From Clostridia bacterium (GTDB lineage: Bacteria > Bacillota > Clostridia > Oscillospirales > Acutalibacteraceae): a DNA stretch of 64,000 nucleotides. The position numbers were made by a program, and so were the translations under genes. Positions 52,667 to 61,972 of this stretch are shown here, one piece after another. The notes under the pieces were generated by a model. The model did not search any database. It was not told the origin of the DNA and was given only the letters and a program-made list of their open reading frames with translations. Position 1 is the first letter of the stretch; every line of letters begins with the position of its first letter. Location: the NCBI GenBank assembly GCA_017549105.1, contig JAFYVN010000011.1:248001-312000 (forward strand). The letters are read 5' to 3'.

Positions 52667-55600
52667 ATGAAGAAAAATTCTTTAGTGGTTTTTGCTTTTA
52701 TATTTGTCTTGATGGCTGTGCTTTGTACGGCTTTTTTAAGCAAAAGCAGTCCGAAAGCCGAAGCGGTAATCATTAACACAACAGGCGAAGTGTATGTGCC
52801 TCTGACAACGTGTCCGAGTAATTATGTAAAGCCGTTTACTGATAAACTTGATCTGGCAGAATATACAGCGGTTCCCGACGGCGGATTTGTTGAAACTGTA
52901 ACAAACGAAGACGTAAGCCTTATTTATGACAGTTCAACAAAAATACTGAAAATTGAGGGCAAGGGCATCGTTCCGAATGGACACGAATTTAAAAACGTTG
53001 AAAAAATCATAATCGGTAACGGTATAACGGAAATCAGTGAGGCTGCATTTTTTGGCTGCACATCTCTCAAAGAAGTTGTTATGCCCGAAAGTCTGAAAAT
53101 CATCGGAGAATCAGCATTCAGAAACTGCATTGCTCTTTATGAAATTTCATTCCCCGACAGCCTGGAAACCATAGGGGGAAGCGCGTTCAACGGCTGTCTG
53201 AACCTCAAGAAAATCAGCCTCGGAAGCGGAATCAGAAACATCGGCGGACAAGCTTTTTACGACACAAACTATTATCTGAATGAGGATAATTGGAAAGACG
53301 GCGAGCTTTATCTTGACGGCTGTCTGCTGGACGCAAAAGTTATCAACGACGGTGATTACACAATCAAAGACGGCACAAAAGTAATCGGAGGATATTTGTT
53401 TTCGGGAGCCTGGAATATCAAATCTTTCAGCATTCCCGACAGCGTTGTCGGTATCAGTGACGGTGCATTTGTAAACTGTAAAATCAATCCGAACGACATC
53501 CCCGAAAGCGTTGACTCCATTGGCGCTCTGTCGTTTGCGACCACCCCCGACCTTCACAAGCTGAATTCGGAAGTTGAAATTTCCGAAAACATTAAGTCAA
53601 TCAGTGCGGGTGCGTTCTATAACCGTGATGTAACCGCTTTTTCGGTTGATAAAAATAATCCTTATTTTTTGAGCGATGAAAACGGTGTGCTTTTCACAAA
53701 GGACATGAAAAAGCTGATTGCATTCCCCGACGGAAGTACGCTTACTTCTTATACAGTACCCTTCGGAGTCACCGAGATTGAAGATTTTGCTTTTGCGTTC
53801 TGTAATCTGAAGAATATTTCAATGCCCGCAACCGTTGGAAAAATCGGATACGGAGCTTTTTCGAGGTGCAGTCAGCTGTCGGAGTTGATAATTCCCGACG
53901 CAGTCATAGAATTGGATTATTACACTTTCTATTACAGCAAAATCGAACGGATTGATAGCGGAGACGGGATTACTTCATTTTTCGGTGATTACGGATCGGA
54001 AACCAAATATATAAAGATAGGTAAATCGGTACAGTATACAGGATCAGGCTTTTCGGGGGTTATAGAATATGAAGTTGACCCCGAAAATCCATATTACTGC
54101 AATGATGAATACGGTGTTCTTTATAACAAAGAAAAAACGTTGCTGGTTTCCTTCCCGTCCTGCAATCCCGTTGAGCATTATGTTATGCCGTCAACCGTTG
54201 AAGATGTCGGGAGATGCACCGATCCGTTCTCGAATCTGAAAACTCTGACTTTTTCCGAAAACATTAAGCCGGACAGCGACTACCTTTTTTGGGAGCAGAT
54301 TTTAGGGTATCCGAGAAATACGTTTTCAGACATCATAGCAGAAAAATACATAATGCCCGAAAGCAATGAATATTTCTGCACCGACGAAAACGGCGTTATA
54401 TTCAACAAGGATAAAACACTTCTCGTCGGTTACCCACGAATGAACAAAAGTGCAAGTTATTCCGTTCCTGAAGGCGTTGAAATAATAGCCGGGGATGCTT
54501 TTAAAAATTGCGATAATCTTACGGAAATTCACATCCCCGAAAGTGTAAAAACAATCGGTGAGTATGCTTTTCGGGAATGCGAAAATATTACCTCGGTAAC
54601 AGGCTGTGAAGGTCTGGAGAGAATAGACACAGGGGCATTTGAAGACTGTCATAATCTTCGTGAAATAACTATTCCCGACAAACCGATGAGGTTGGGTTGG
54701 AATGTTATTTCAACATCAACAACGGTCTTTTTCCTGGATGAAACTTTCCAGATGGAATATGTTAACGGCTTCTATCTCGGCAATCATCTTTTACGGAGTG
54801 AAGATTCCTTTGGAACGGGTGATATCAGTATCAGAGAAGGAACTCTGGATATAGGTACAGAGGCAATATGTGAAACGGCAAGAAATTTGTATATACCCAA
54901 ATCGGTTAAAATCATCAATACAAATGCTTTTTATCGGGTAATAGGGCTTCAGAATATCTATTACGCAGGCACTCCCGAGGAATGGAAAGAAATTGATATT
55001 TTCTATTATAAATATGATGAATACTTCCAAGAAAATGATATTCTTGATGATGTAGTTATCCATTATAATTCAACCGGAATACCTGTTCTTGAAACCAGAC
55101 CCGAAACCGTAACGGATAAGGACACGGGAGTTTCAATCGATTTTGATGCAGCGAGATATAACGGTGAGGTTGAGTTTTGGGTTAGTCCGAATATCGATGA
55201 CGGCTCTGCTTTTGACCTTATCACAACCGAAACCGATGTTGAAGATTTCTTCCTCTATGATATAACAATGAATTTAAACGGAAGGAACGTTCAGCCGGCA
55301 GAACCTGTTACCGTGCGACTTCCGGTTCCCGAGGGCTTCAATCCCTCCCGTTCAGTTATTTTCCATATAGATACGGTAACATGCAGGGTTGAGCGTATGG
55401 ATGCACGTGTTGAAGACGGATATCTTGTGTTTGAAACCGACCATTTCAGTTACTACGCAATCGTTGAAGAAAAGGCGGACTGCACAATTGAGTTCAACCA
55501 CGCGGACAAAACAATCAATTATAAGCAAAGCGATTCGGTCAGCGCAACCGCTTCGGAAGGAAAGGTTGTTTACAGTTCATCCGACCCCGATATCGTTACT

Positions 55601-55762
55601 GTTGATAAAAACGGAAATATCACCGCCAAAAAAATCGGAACGGCGGTTATTACTGCAACGGTTGAAGGCACGGATATTTCCGCAACCTGCAATGTAACCG
55701 TCAATTATGCCTGGTGGCAATGGATTATCAGAATTCTTCTTCTCGGATTTATCTGGTATTAA
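52667..55762 (+). CDS. BspA-like leucine-rich-repeat surface protein with BIG2 domain
   Basis: A 1031-residue secreted protein. Signal peptide about 1-34, then LRR_5/BspA repeats (IGESAFRNCIALYEISFPDS and many like it) interrupted by KNPYF-type spacer modules, to about residue 790. A beta-rich region follows, and a BIG2 domain near the end (YKQSDSVSATASEGKVVYSS, DPDIVTVDKNGNITAKKIGT). The C-terminus is AWWQWIIRILLLGFIWY, a hydrophobic Trp-rich tail with no LPxTG. Likely an adhesin or glycan-binding surface protein. Own promoter and terminator. Confidence 0.9.
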   Translation: MKKNSLVVFAFIFVLMAVLCTAFLSKSSPKAEAVIINTTGEVYVPLTTCPSNYVKPFTDKLDLAEYTAVPDGGFVETVTNEDVSLIYDSSTKILKIEGKGIVPNGHEFKNVEKIIIGNGITEISEAAFFGCTSLKEVVMPESLKIIGESAFRNCIALYEISFPDSLETIGGSAFNGCLNLKKISLGSGIRNIGGQAFYDTNYYLNEDNWKDGELYLDGCLLDAKVINDGDYTIKDGTKVIGGYLFSGAWNIKSFSIPDSVVGISDGAFVNCKINPNDIPESVDSIGALSFATTPDLHKLNSEVEISENIKSISAGAFYNRDVTAFSVDKNNPYFLSDENGVLFTKDMKKLIAFPDGSTLTSYTVPFGVTEIEDFAFAFCNLKNISMPATVGKIGYGAFSRCSQLSELIIPDAVIELDYYTFYYSKIERIDSGDGITSFFGDYGSETKYIKIGKSVQYTGSGFSGVIEYEVDPENPYYCNDEYGVLYNKEKTLLVSFPSCNPVEHYVMPSTVEDVGRCTDPFSNLKTLTFSENIKPDSDYLFWEQILGYPRNTFSDIIAEKYIMPESNEYFCTDENGVIFNKDKTLLVGYPRMNKSASYSVPEGVEIIAGDAFKNCDNLTEIHIPESVKTIGEYAFRECENITSVTGCEGLERIDTGAFEDCHNLREITIPDKPMRLGWNVISTSTTVFFLDETFQMEYVNGFYLGNHLLRSEDSFGTGDISIREGTLDIGTEAICETARNLYIPKSVKIINTNAFYRVIGLQNIYYAGTPEEWKEIDIFYYKYDEYFQENDILDDVVIHYNSTGIPVLETRPETVTDKDTGVSIDFDAARYNGEVEFWVSPNIDDGSAFDLITTETDVEDFFLYDITMNLNGRNVQPAEPVTVRLPVPEGFNPSRSVIFHIDTVTCRVERMDARVEDGYLVFETDHFSYYAIVEEKADCTIEFNHADKTINYKQSDSVSATASEGKVVYSSSDPDIVTVDKNGNITAKKIGTAVITATVEGTDISATCNVTVNYAWWQWIIRILLLGFIWY

Positions 55763-55781
55763 TTTAATAACGAAATCAAAA

Positions 55782-55816
55782 AGACTGCACGGAATAATCC
55801 GTGCAGTCTTTGCTTT
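55782..55816 (+). terminator. Intrinsic terminator
   Basis: AGACTGCACGGA, ATAA loop, TCCGTGCAGTCT, then TTGCTTT; may also serve the converging MFS gene. Confidence 0.85.
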
Positions 55817-55830
55817 GATGGTGTTATATA

Positions 55831-57057
55831 TCACGGTTTTTTAACAGAAAAGTTGAGTCCGAGGGCGAGGACAGCAAGGATGAGAAGCATCATAAACGGT
55901 GCTGTGTAACCGCCGTACTGAGCAAGCAGGGTGTTCGCGAATTTTGCAATAAATGCGGCAACAATCAGGTTGAAATTGGTAAGACTGTAGTTGACCGAGA
56001 AATATTTCTGACCGTAAAAAGATGAGGTGAATGCCGAGGTCAGAGTGGGGCAGGAGCCGTAGGAAAGACCTGTCAGGCAAAGTCCGATAACGCAAATCGG
56101 CAGTGAACCGAGATGCACCGCAACAAGGGTTATGCCTGCGGCAACGATTGTAAGAATGTTTGCCGAAATCATTGTTGTGCGTCTGCCGAGTGCATCGTAA
56201 AGTGCGCCCGTAAGAATTCTGCCAAGTCCGTTGCATACGGAAAGAACACCGACAAGTGTAACTGCAAGTGCCTCTGTTGCTTCAACCGAAATTGCAAGGT
56301 CTCTTGCAAAGCTGATTACCGAATTGCCGACGGCAGTGATGAATGCCATGCACGCAAAAGCTCTCCAGAATGTGAAGCTTTTAAGCATTTCGGCTGTTGT
56401 AAAATCACGGCTCTCAAACGCTTCTTTTTTAACGTTTTTACCCGCTTTGGGTGAGGGGAGATTATCCTCTGCCGAAGGTTTGCGAAGAATAATTCCCGCA
56501 AGAATGAGAACTGCGGCAATCACTGCGCCGATGAGAATATAGGTTTTGCTTACGCCGAAAGCGGGGTTTTCAAACAGAATGCTGATGGCATTGCCCATCA
56601 AAAGGGTGCTGATTCCGAATCCCATCATCAGACAGCCCGAGCAAAATCCTTTTCTGTCGGGGAACCAGGAGCAAACGGTCGAAACAACAACGTTGTATGA
56701 AATGCCGATACCCGTGCCCGCAAGAACAGCGTAGGTTATGTAGAGCAGCCACGAAGCCGAATCGGCATTCAGCATACCCGTTGCAACAAAACCCGCACCT
56801 ACAAGAAGTCCGGCAAGAATGAGAGTTATTTTTACTCCGATTTTTTTGCATATAAGACTGCCGAAGAATGCACCGAGGCAGAAGAAACACATTGTGAGTG
56901 TAAAGTTGAGCGAAAGAACGCTTTCACTGAAACCGAAATCCTCTTTGAACGGAACCTTAAGGATTGACCATGCGTAAAGCACACCCGAAAAAAGCATTGC
57001 AAAAACACCTGCGGCAAGGTAGAGCCAACGCTTTTTTAAACTGTTTTGAGATGACAT
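55831..57057 (-). CDS. MFS transporter, oxalate/formate antiporter (OFA) type
   Basis: A 408-residue transporter with twelve helices. The opening RWLYLAAGVFAMLFSGVLYAWSI, the GTGIGISYNVVVSTVCSWFP stretch after the fourth helix and GFGISTLLMG fit the OFA subfamily, which moves small carboxylates (oxalate, formate, lactate, pyruvate) or related compounds. Substrate unknown. Single gene, converging with the BspA-like gene. Confidence 0.9.
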   Translation of the reverse strand: MSSQNSLKKRWLYLAAGVFAMLFSGVLYAWSILKVPFKEDFGFSESVLSLNFTLTMCFFCLGAFFGSLICKKIGVKITLILAGLLVGAGFVATGMLNADSASWLLYITYAVLAGTGIGISYNVVVSTVCSWFPDRKGFCSGCLMMGFGISTLLMGNAISILFENPAFGVSKTYILIGAVIAAVLILAGIILRKPSAEDNLPSPKAGKNVKKEAFESRDFTTAEMLKSFTFWRAFACMAFITAVGNSVISFARDLAISVEATEALAVTLVGVLSVCNGLGRILTGALYDALGRRTTMISANILTIVAAGITLVAVHLGSLPICVIGLCLTGLSYGSCPTLTSAFTSSFYGQKYFSVNYSLTNFNLIVAAFIAKFANTLLAQYGGYTAPFMMLLILAVLALGLNFSVKKP

Positions 57058-57443
57058 AAAATCTCTCCCTTGATAAGAAATTTACTGCATTATAGCACAA
57101 CCGGACGGCAGTTTCAATAATTCAATAAGAATTTAAAAAATTATAGAGACGGCACGGATGCCGTCCCTTTTGGCTGTCGATAAAGTCGCTGAACCATAAA
57201 CGAATGTAAAAAACGCAGCAGCTCCTTGCCTCCTTTGAAAAGGAGGTGGCATTTTCGCAAGAAAATGACGGAGGATTGATAAAAATTCGTTTATTTGCCG
57301 TTTTTTCGCTTTTCGATGTATCTATATACACCTTCAAACGAAGAAAACGACATTCAGCTTCCTTTCTCAACAGCCACCATCTTGCCGAAAAACAAGTTTT
57401 TCGACAAGATGAGGGACGGCACGAATGCCGTCCCTTTTGACTG
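57058..57443. repeat. Repeat-filled intergenic region
   Basis: Two copies of a GACGGCA/TGCCGTC hairpin followed by CCTTTTGRCTGT (57150-57175 and 57412-57442) flank a family-1 half-element: GCCTCCTTTGAAAAGGAGG, ATTTTC/GAAAAT, GACGGAGGATTG (57228-57279). A 64-codon frame here is not supported. Confidence 0.7.
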
Positions 57444-58811
57444 TTAATTCAGATTTTCTGCGAAATATTGCATAACCTTGTTGGACACCGTTGAGGCAAC
57501 GCCAGAGCCGTAACCGCCGTGCTCGGCAATGCAGACAACTGCAAGCGGCAGGTCATCCCTCTGTGAATATCCCGCAAACCACGAATGGCTCTTTTCACCG
57601 TCAATCTGAGCCGTACCCGTTTTGCCGCACATTTCAAGACCCTTGAATTTCCAATCGCCGTATTTATCGGCAACGTTTGAGCGGAGAAGTTCGTGGAGTT
57701 TTGCCGCAGTTTCGGGTTTGATTGTAACAATGCTTTCAGACATTCTGCCCATAACTTTTCCGATTGTGCCGAGCGAACGGATTCTGTCGGGGGCATAACC
57801 TGTGCCTCCGTTTGCGATTGCACCCATAATCGAGAGAAAATGAGCGGGGTTTACATAGGTTGTTGACTGACCGATACCCGCCCAGCCAAGTTCAGCTTTG
57901 CTGTCGGTTGCGGGTGAAAATCTGCTCTTTGTGAGGCGGATTTCCTTTGCGTAAAGCTGGGTATCAAATCCCATTGAATCCGCCGTAGCCTTGAGTTTTG
58001 CCGCACCGAGTTCAATTGAAATTTCCGCAAAAGCGCAGTTGCAGGATTCGTTCATTGCCTTCTGAAAATCAACTTTTCCGTGAACTCCGTTGCAGATAAC
58101 CGAGCCGTCACCCGTTTCGTATTCGCCGTCGCATTCAAAAGTGCGTGAATATATATCTGGGATATTTTCGATTGCGCAGGCAGCAGTGACGATTTTCATA
58201 ATTGAGCCGGGCGTATAGATGCCCGAAACGACCTTGTCAAGCAGAATACCGTCATATTTCGGATTGGTGAGAAGGTCGTCGGGTCTGTTGTTTATGTCGT
58301 ATGCAGGTTTTGAAACGCTGCAGAGAAGTTCGCCCGTTTTGTAGTTATAAACGGCAACAGCGCCATCGTAATCGCCGAGAGCTTTATAGGCAATTTTATT
58401 TGCTTCGCTGTCGATATTGAGCTTGATATCCGTACCGATACCCGTCTGTTTGAGGTTATATATGCCTTCGATTCGGCTGTATCCCGAAAGAACATCACGG
58501 TAAAGATAGTGTGTGCCGGTTGAAATTCTGCCGGCTGTGTCGCCGACAACGTGAAGCACGGATTTGCGAAGGGTTGAATTGTCTGCAAAGACACGCTCAT
58601 TATCCGAACTTTTTGCAAGCACAACACCGTTGCGGTCATAAATTGTGCCCGCATTAACTATCGTGCCGCCCGAATAAATGTGGCGGTTTGCCTTGTTGGA
58701 TGCCCATTCCGCACCGTTCATCATAAGGTTCGCAACAAAGAATCCGACACCCGCAATGAATGCGAGAATGAGTGCGTAAACAACCGCCGCACGCCTTGAA
58801 GTTATTCTCAT
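57444..58811 (-). CDS. Penicillin-binding protein (transpeptidase), FtsI/PbpA type
   Basis: A 455-residue membrane-anchored transpeptidase that cross-links peptidoglycan. One N-terminal helix (AAVVYALILAFIAGVGFFVA), then the three catalytic motifs: SxxK as SIMK in TPGSIMKIV, SxN as SCN in NESCNCAF, and KTG in MCGKTGTAQID. It is short for a class B PBP, with a small N-terminal module, like PbpA/MrdA-type partners of SEDS proteins. It overlaps the FtsW-like gene by four bases, so the SEDS-PBP pair is translationally coupled. Confidence 0.92.
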   Translation of the reverse strand: MRITSRRAAVVYALILAFIAGVGFFVANLMMNGAEWASNKANRHIYSGGTIVNAGTIYDRNGVVLAKSSDNERVFADNSTLRKSVLHVVGDTAGRISTGTHYLYRDVLSGYSRIEGIYNLKQTGIGTDIKLNIDSEANKIAYKALGDYDGAVAVYNYKTGELLCSVSKPAYDINNRPDDLLTNPKYDGILLDKVVSGIYTPGSIMKIVTAACAIENIPDIYSRTFECDGEYETGDGSVICNGVHGKVDFQKAMNESCNCAFAEISIELGAAKLKATADSMGFDTQLYAKEIRLTKSRFSPATDSKAELGWAGIGQSTTYVNPAHFLSIMGAIANGGTGYAPDRIRSLGTIGKVMGRMSESIVTIKPETAAKLHELLRSNVADKYGDWKFKGLEMCGKTGTAQIDGEKSHSWFAGYSQRDDLPLAVVCIAEHGGYGSGVASTVSNKVMQYFAENLN

Positions 58812-60109
58812 GCTGCGCCTCCCTTCTGCACTTGTTTGGGTGCAGCTTTTTTAGGAGTTTTTTTGACACTGATGTCGGGTTTGGGTGCTTCAAAAGGTGC
58901 GCCTGCGGCTCTGATATATGCCAGAAGTCCCCACGAACAGAGCATACTTGAACCGCCTCGGCTGACAAAGGGGAGGGTAACGCCCGTCAGCGGAAGCAGA
59001 TCCGTGATTCCGAAAACGTTGAGCGCAAGCTGGAAAAGAAGCATACCCGCCGCTGATACTGCCGCAATTGCATAGAAGGTTGATGCCGAAGATTTTGCAC
59101 TGCGTACCGCAAAAAATGCGATTCCCGCAAAGCTCAGAAGCACTGCGAGAGCAACAATAAGTCCCAATTCTTCGCAGATAAGACCGAAAACAAGGTCGGT
59201 TGATGCCGCATAAACGTCACGCAGATAACCTTCACCGATGCCGAGACCGAAAAGACCGCCGCTTGCAGAGTAAATCAGCACTCTTGTCTGCTGATAACCC
59301 GAGGTGTCCATATAGTCCCAGACGTGGCGGTAAGCCGCAAAACGGTTGGCAACATAGGGCTTGAAATAGATAATCATAACTGCGCCCATGAGAGCAACTG
59401 CGCAGATAAGCACGATTGTTCTGATGTTGCCCGAGCGCATAAATGCGATAAGTATAAATGTGAAAAAGAAGATGAGAGCGGTGCCGAAATCCTTCATAAG
59501 GAAGAGTGCGCCAACGCAGCCGAGCGAAAATATGACATATTTGGTAAGGCTGGTCATCGACAGAAGCTTGTCGAGCGATACCGCACCGACGAGGATAAAC
59601 AGAATTTTAACGAGTTCAGACGGCTGAATCGAGAAAAAGCCGAGGTCAATCCAGTTGAGTGTGCCGTTGATGCTGCTTGCAAGCACGAGGTTGAGCGCAA
59701 GAATACCTACAGCACCGACAGCTGCGGGGTAACGCAGCATACACGCAAAGCGCACGTCTTTTATCAGCAGAAGCATTATCAGATAGACGGCAAGACCGAG
59801 GCCGATTGCAATGAGCTGCTTGATTGCGTAGGATTCGTTGAAGCTTGCGCAGACGGTGAGACCGATTCCCGAGAGGAAGAAGGCGATTGCTTCAAGCTCA
59901 AAGTAGTCGTTGTGGGTAATCAGAGTGCCGAAAAGCATATAAATCCATTCAGCGGCAATGTAGCCGAAGAAGATGTATACAAGGTTGATGCTCAGCTCTT
60001 CTTGCTGTACAAAAACGCAAGCGGCACAAAGCAGCTGGAATGCCGTCATAAGAATCATAACCGTCACTTGTTTGAAATGCGGCTGCTTGTTGGTTTTGGT
60101 TTCGGACAT
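58808..60109 (-). CDS. SEDS-family glycosyltransferase (FtsW/RodA/SpoVE)
   Basis: A 433-residue polytopic protein with about ten helices. SEDS marks: LNWIDLGFFSIQPSELVKIL, KDFGTALIFFFTF, YQQTRVLIYSASGGLFGLGI, DLVFGLICEELGL and GVTLPFVSRGGSSML. It polymerises lipid II into glycan strands with the adjacent PBP. The C-terminus has a basic Lys/Pro-rich tail. Whether it acts in elongation, division or sporulation cannot be decided. First gene of the pair. Confidence 0.93.
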   Translation of the reverse strand: MSETKTNKQPHFKQVTVMILMTAFQLLCAACVFVQQEELSINLVYIFFGYIAAEWIYMLFGTLITHNDYFELEAIAFFLSGIGLTVCASFNESYAIKQLIAIGLGLAVYLIMLLLIKDVRFACMLRYPAAVGAVGILALNLVLASSINGTLNWIDLGFFSIQPSELVKILFILVGAVSLDKLLSMTSLTKYVIFSLGCVGALFLMKDFGTALIFFFTFILIAFMRSGNIRTIVLICAVALMGAVMIIYFKPYVANRFAAYRHVWDYMDTSGYQQTRVLIYSASGGLFGLGIGEGYLRDVYAASTDLVFGLICEELGLIVALAVLLSFAGIAFFAVRSAKSSASTFYAIAAVSAAGMLLFQLALNVFGITDLLPLTGVTLPFVSRGGSSMLCSWGLLAYIRAAGAPFEAPKPDISVKKTPKKAAPKQVQKGGAA

Positions 60110-60119
60110 AGTCTCACCC

Positions 60120-60510
60120 CCGTTTTTAATGCGTAATTCGTAGTTCCGAATAATATTTTATCATATCTGTACAGTTTTTTCAATTACATTCTATCAACCG
60201 AATTTTTTAAAACTGTTAACAATTATCAGCAAGTTTATTAAATTTAATGGTGTATACTTTTTGAGTACAAAGTGAAAAATTTCGGGTGGGTTTCACCAAA
60301 GTCCCCCTTGTCAAAGGGGAAAGCGAACGAAGTGAGCAAGGGGGATTCACTCAAGAAAGAATCCCTCCGTCTTTTTGTTTCGCAAAAATCCACCTCCCTT
60401 TAACAAGGGAGGCAAAGCGTTACAGACCTTTCATTTTTCATTAAAAACGGGAGCTTCGCTCCGGATATAAAATAATTCCGAATTGCGAATTCCGCATTCC
60501 TAATTATTTC
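60120..60510. repeat. Intergenic composite repeats (families 1 and 2)
   Basis: TAATGCGTAATTCGTAGTTC at the left; a family-1 element 60300-60415 (CCCCCTTG/CAAGGGGG, GCGAACGAAGTGAGC, GGATTC/GAATCC, CCTCCCTTT/AAGGGAGG) which is the inverted version of 16470-16570; then GGAGC-TTC-GCTCC and AATTCCG/CGAATTCCG words. About 180 bases at 60511-60593 hold only AT-rich promoter-proximal sequence. Confidence 0.75.
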
Positions 60511-60593
60511 ACCCCGCATATAATGTTATTGCATACCGATAATCCGTGTTTTTCCTCTATATATAGTATATATTTTTGATATATAAAAAAATA

Positions 60594-60622
60594 TTGCAAA
60601 TGGGGAGAAAATAGTGTATAAT
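60594..60622 (+). promoter_or_regulatory. Promoter of the cysteine desulfurase-thiI operon
   Basis: TTGCAA, 17 bases, TATAAT; ATG at 60678 follows AGGGGGTAGG. Confidence 0.8.
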
Positions 60623-60677
60623 GTCTTAAATATGATTATTAAAATGGGTATAGTGCCGACAGGGGGTAGGAAGATTA

Positions 60678-61811
60678 ATGGAAGCCTATTTTGACAACAG
60701 CGCAACCACCGCTCCGTGCTGTGAAGCGGTTAAAGCGGTCAGCGATGCAATGACAAATTGCTGGGGCAATCCGTCCTCTCTTCACCGCTCCGGCAATGCC
60801 GCAAAGGAACTGCTCGACAGTTCAAGAGAGTCAATCGCAAAGTGTCTTTCAGTTTCTCCCGAAGAGATTTTCTTCACCTCGGGCGGTACCGAAAGCAACA
60901 ATCTTGCCGTTATGGGCGCGGCTTATCAGATGCGCCGTATGGGCAGAAGAATTGTTTCAACGGCGGTTGAACATTCAAGTATTGACGAAACTCTCGACAA
61001 ACTTGCCGAAGAAGGCTTTGAGGTCATAAAGCTCAAAGTTGATAACTACGGCAGAATCAACGAAAGAGAGCTTTATTCGGCAGTCAATTCAAACACGATT
61101 CTCATAACAATGATGCTCGTCAACAACGAAGTGGGCACAATAATGCCCGTTCAGGCGGCAAAAAGAGCCGCAATGGCAGCTCGTTCGCCCGCTCTTATCC
61201 ATTGCGATGCGGTTCAGGCATTCGGAAAAATGCCCGTTAAACCCGTTTCGCTCGGTGTTGACCTTATGACGGTCAGCTCCCATAAAATCCACGGTCCCAA
61301 GGGCGTCGGTGCGCTTTACATCCGCAAGGGTGTAAAAATCAAGCCGAGAACTTTCGGCGGCGAGCAGGAAAAGAAAATCCGTCCGGGTACGGAAGCGATG
61401 CCCGCAATCGCAGGTTTTGCGGCTGCTGCAAGAGCTTTGCCCGACCCTCAGCGTGAGCTTGAGCATATCAGAATGCTTCGTGACTATATGGTTGAAAAAC
61501 TTACGGAGCTTGACGAAATCGTCATCAACTCACCGCCCGACGGTCTGCCGTATGTAACAAATATTTCCGTTCTCGGAATAAAGTCAGAGCCGATGCTCAA
61601 TTTCCTTTCGGAAAGAGGAATCTGCGTTTCAAGCGGTTCAGCGTGTTCAAAGGGTAAAAAGAGCCATGTTCTTATGCAGATGGGTCTTGACCGCAGAAGG
61701 CTCGACAGTCCGCTGAGAATCAGCTTTTCAAGATATACAACCATTCAGGAAGTCGATGCTCTTATTCAGGGAATTGCAGAAGGCAAAAAGGTGATAAGAG
61801 CGGTAAAATAA
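60678..61811 (+). CDS. Cysteine desulfurase (NifS/IscS family)
   Basis: A 377-residue PLP enzyme taking sulfur from L-cysteine as persulfide. YFDNSATTAP start, FTSGGTESNN, EHSSIDE, SSHKIHGPKG (PLP Lys near 202) and SSGSACSKGK (catalytic Cys near 322). It lies directly upstream of thiI on the same strand, as NifZ does in B. subtilis, so it likely supplies sulfur for tRNA 4-thiouridine. A repeat of about 115 bases separates the two genes but no strong terminator sits between them. Confidence 0.95.
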   Translation: MEAYFDNSATTAPCCEAVKAVSDAMTNCWGNPSSLHRSGNAAKELLDSSRESIAKCLSVSPEEIFFTSGGTESNNLAVMGAAYQMRRMGRRIVSTAVEHSSIDETLDKLAEEGFEVIKLKVDNYGRINERELYSAVNSNTILITMMLVNNEVGTIMPVQAAKRAAMAARSPALIHCDAVQAFGKMPVKPVSLGVDLMTVSSHKIHGPKGVGALYIRKGVKIKPRTFGGEQEKKIRPGTEAMPAIAGFAAAARALPDPQRELEHIRMLRDYMVEKLTELDEIVINSPPDGLPYVTNISVLGIKSEPMLNFLSERGICVSSGSACSKGKKSHVLMQMGLDRRRLDSPLRISFSRYTTIQEVDALIQGIAEGKKVIRAVK

Positions 61812-61822
61812 ATTCACAAATT

Positions 61823-61939
61823 GCCTTCCCCTTGAGGGGAAGGGGGACCGCTTGCGGTGGATGAGGTGAAAACGGGAATGATGATGTTTGTTGTCACCTC
61901 ATCAGTCACTTCGTGACAGCTTCTCCTCAAGGAGAAGCC
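61823..61939. repeat. Palindromic repeat, family 1 (full-length, opposite orientation)
   Basis: CCTTCCCCTTGAGGGGAAGG, ACCGC/GCGGT, GGATGAGG ... CCTCATC, GTCAC-TTC-GTGAC, CTTCTCCT/AGGAGAAG. Reverse complement of the 3935-4035 layout. Confidence 0.85.
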
Positions 61940-61972
61940 TAATCAAGCACAAATATAATTGGAGCAGTGAAT

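Noticed and set aside
57246..57440. 64-codon frame between the MFS and PBP genes
   Set aside because: It is composed of repeat sequence and lacks a start signal.
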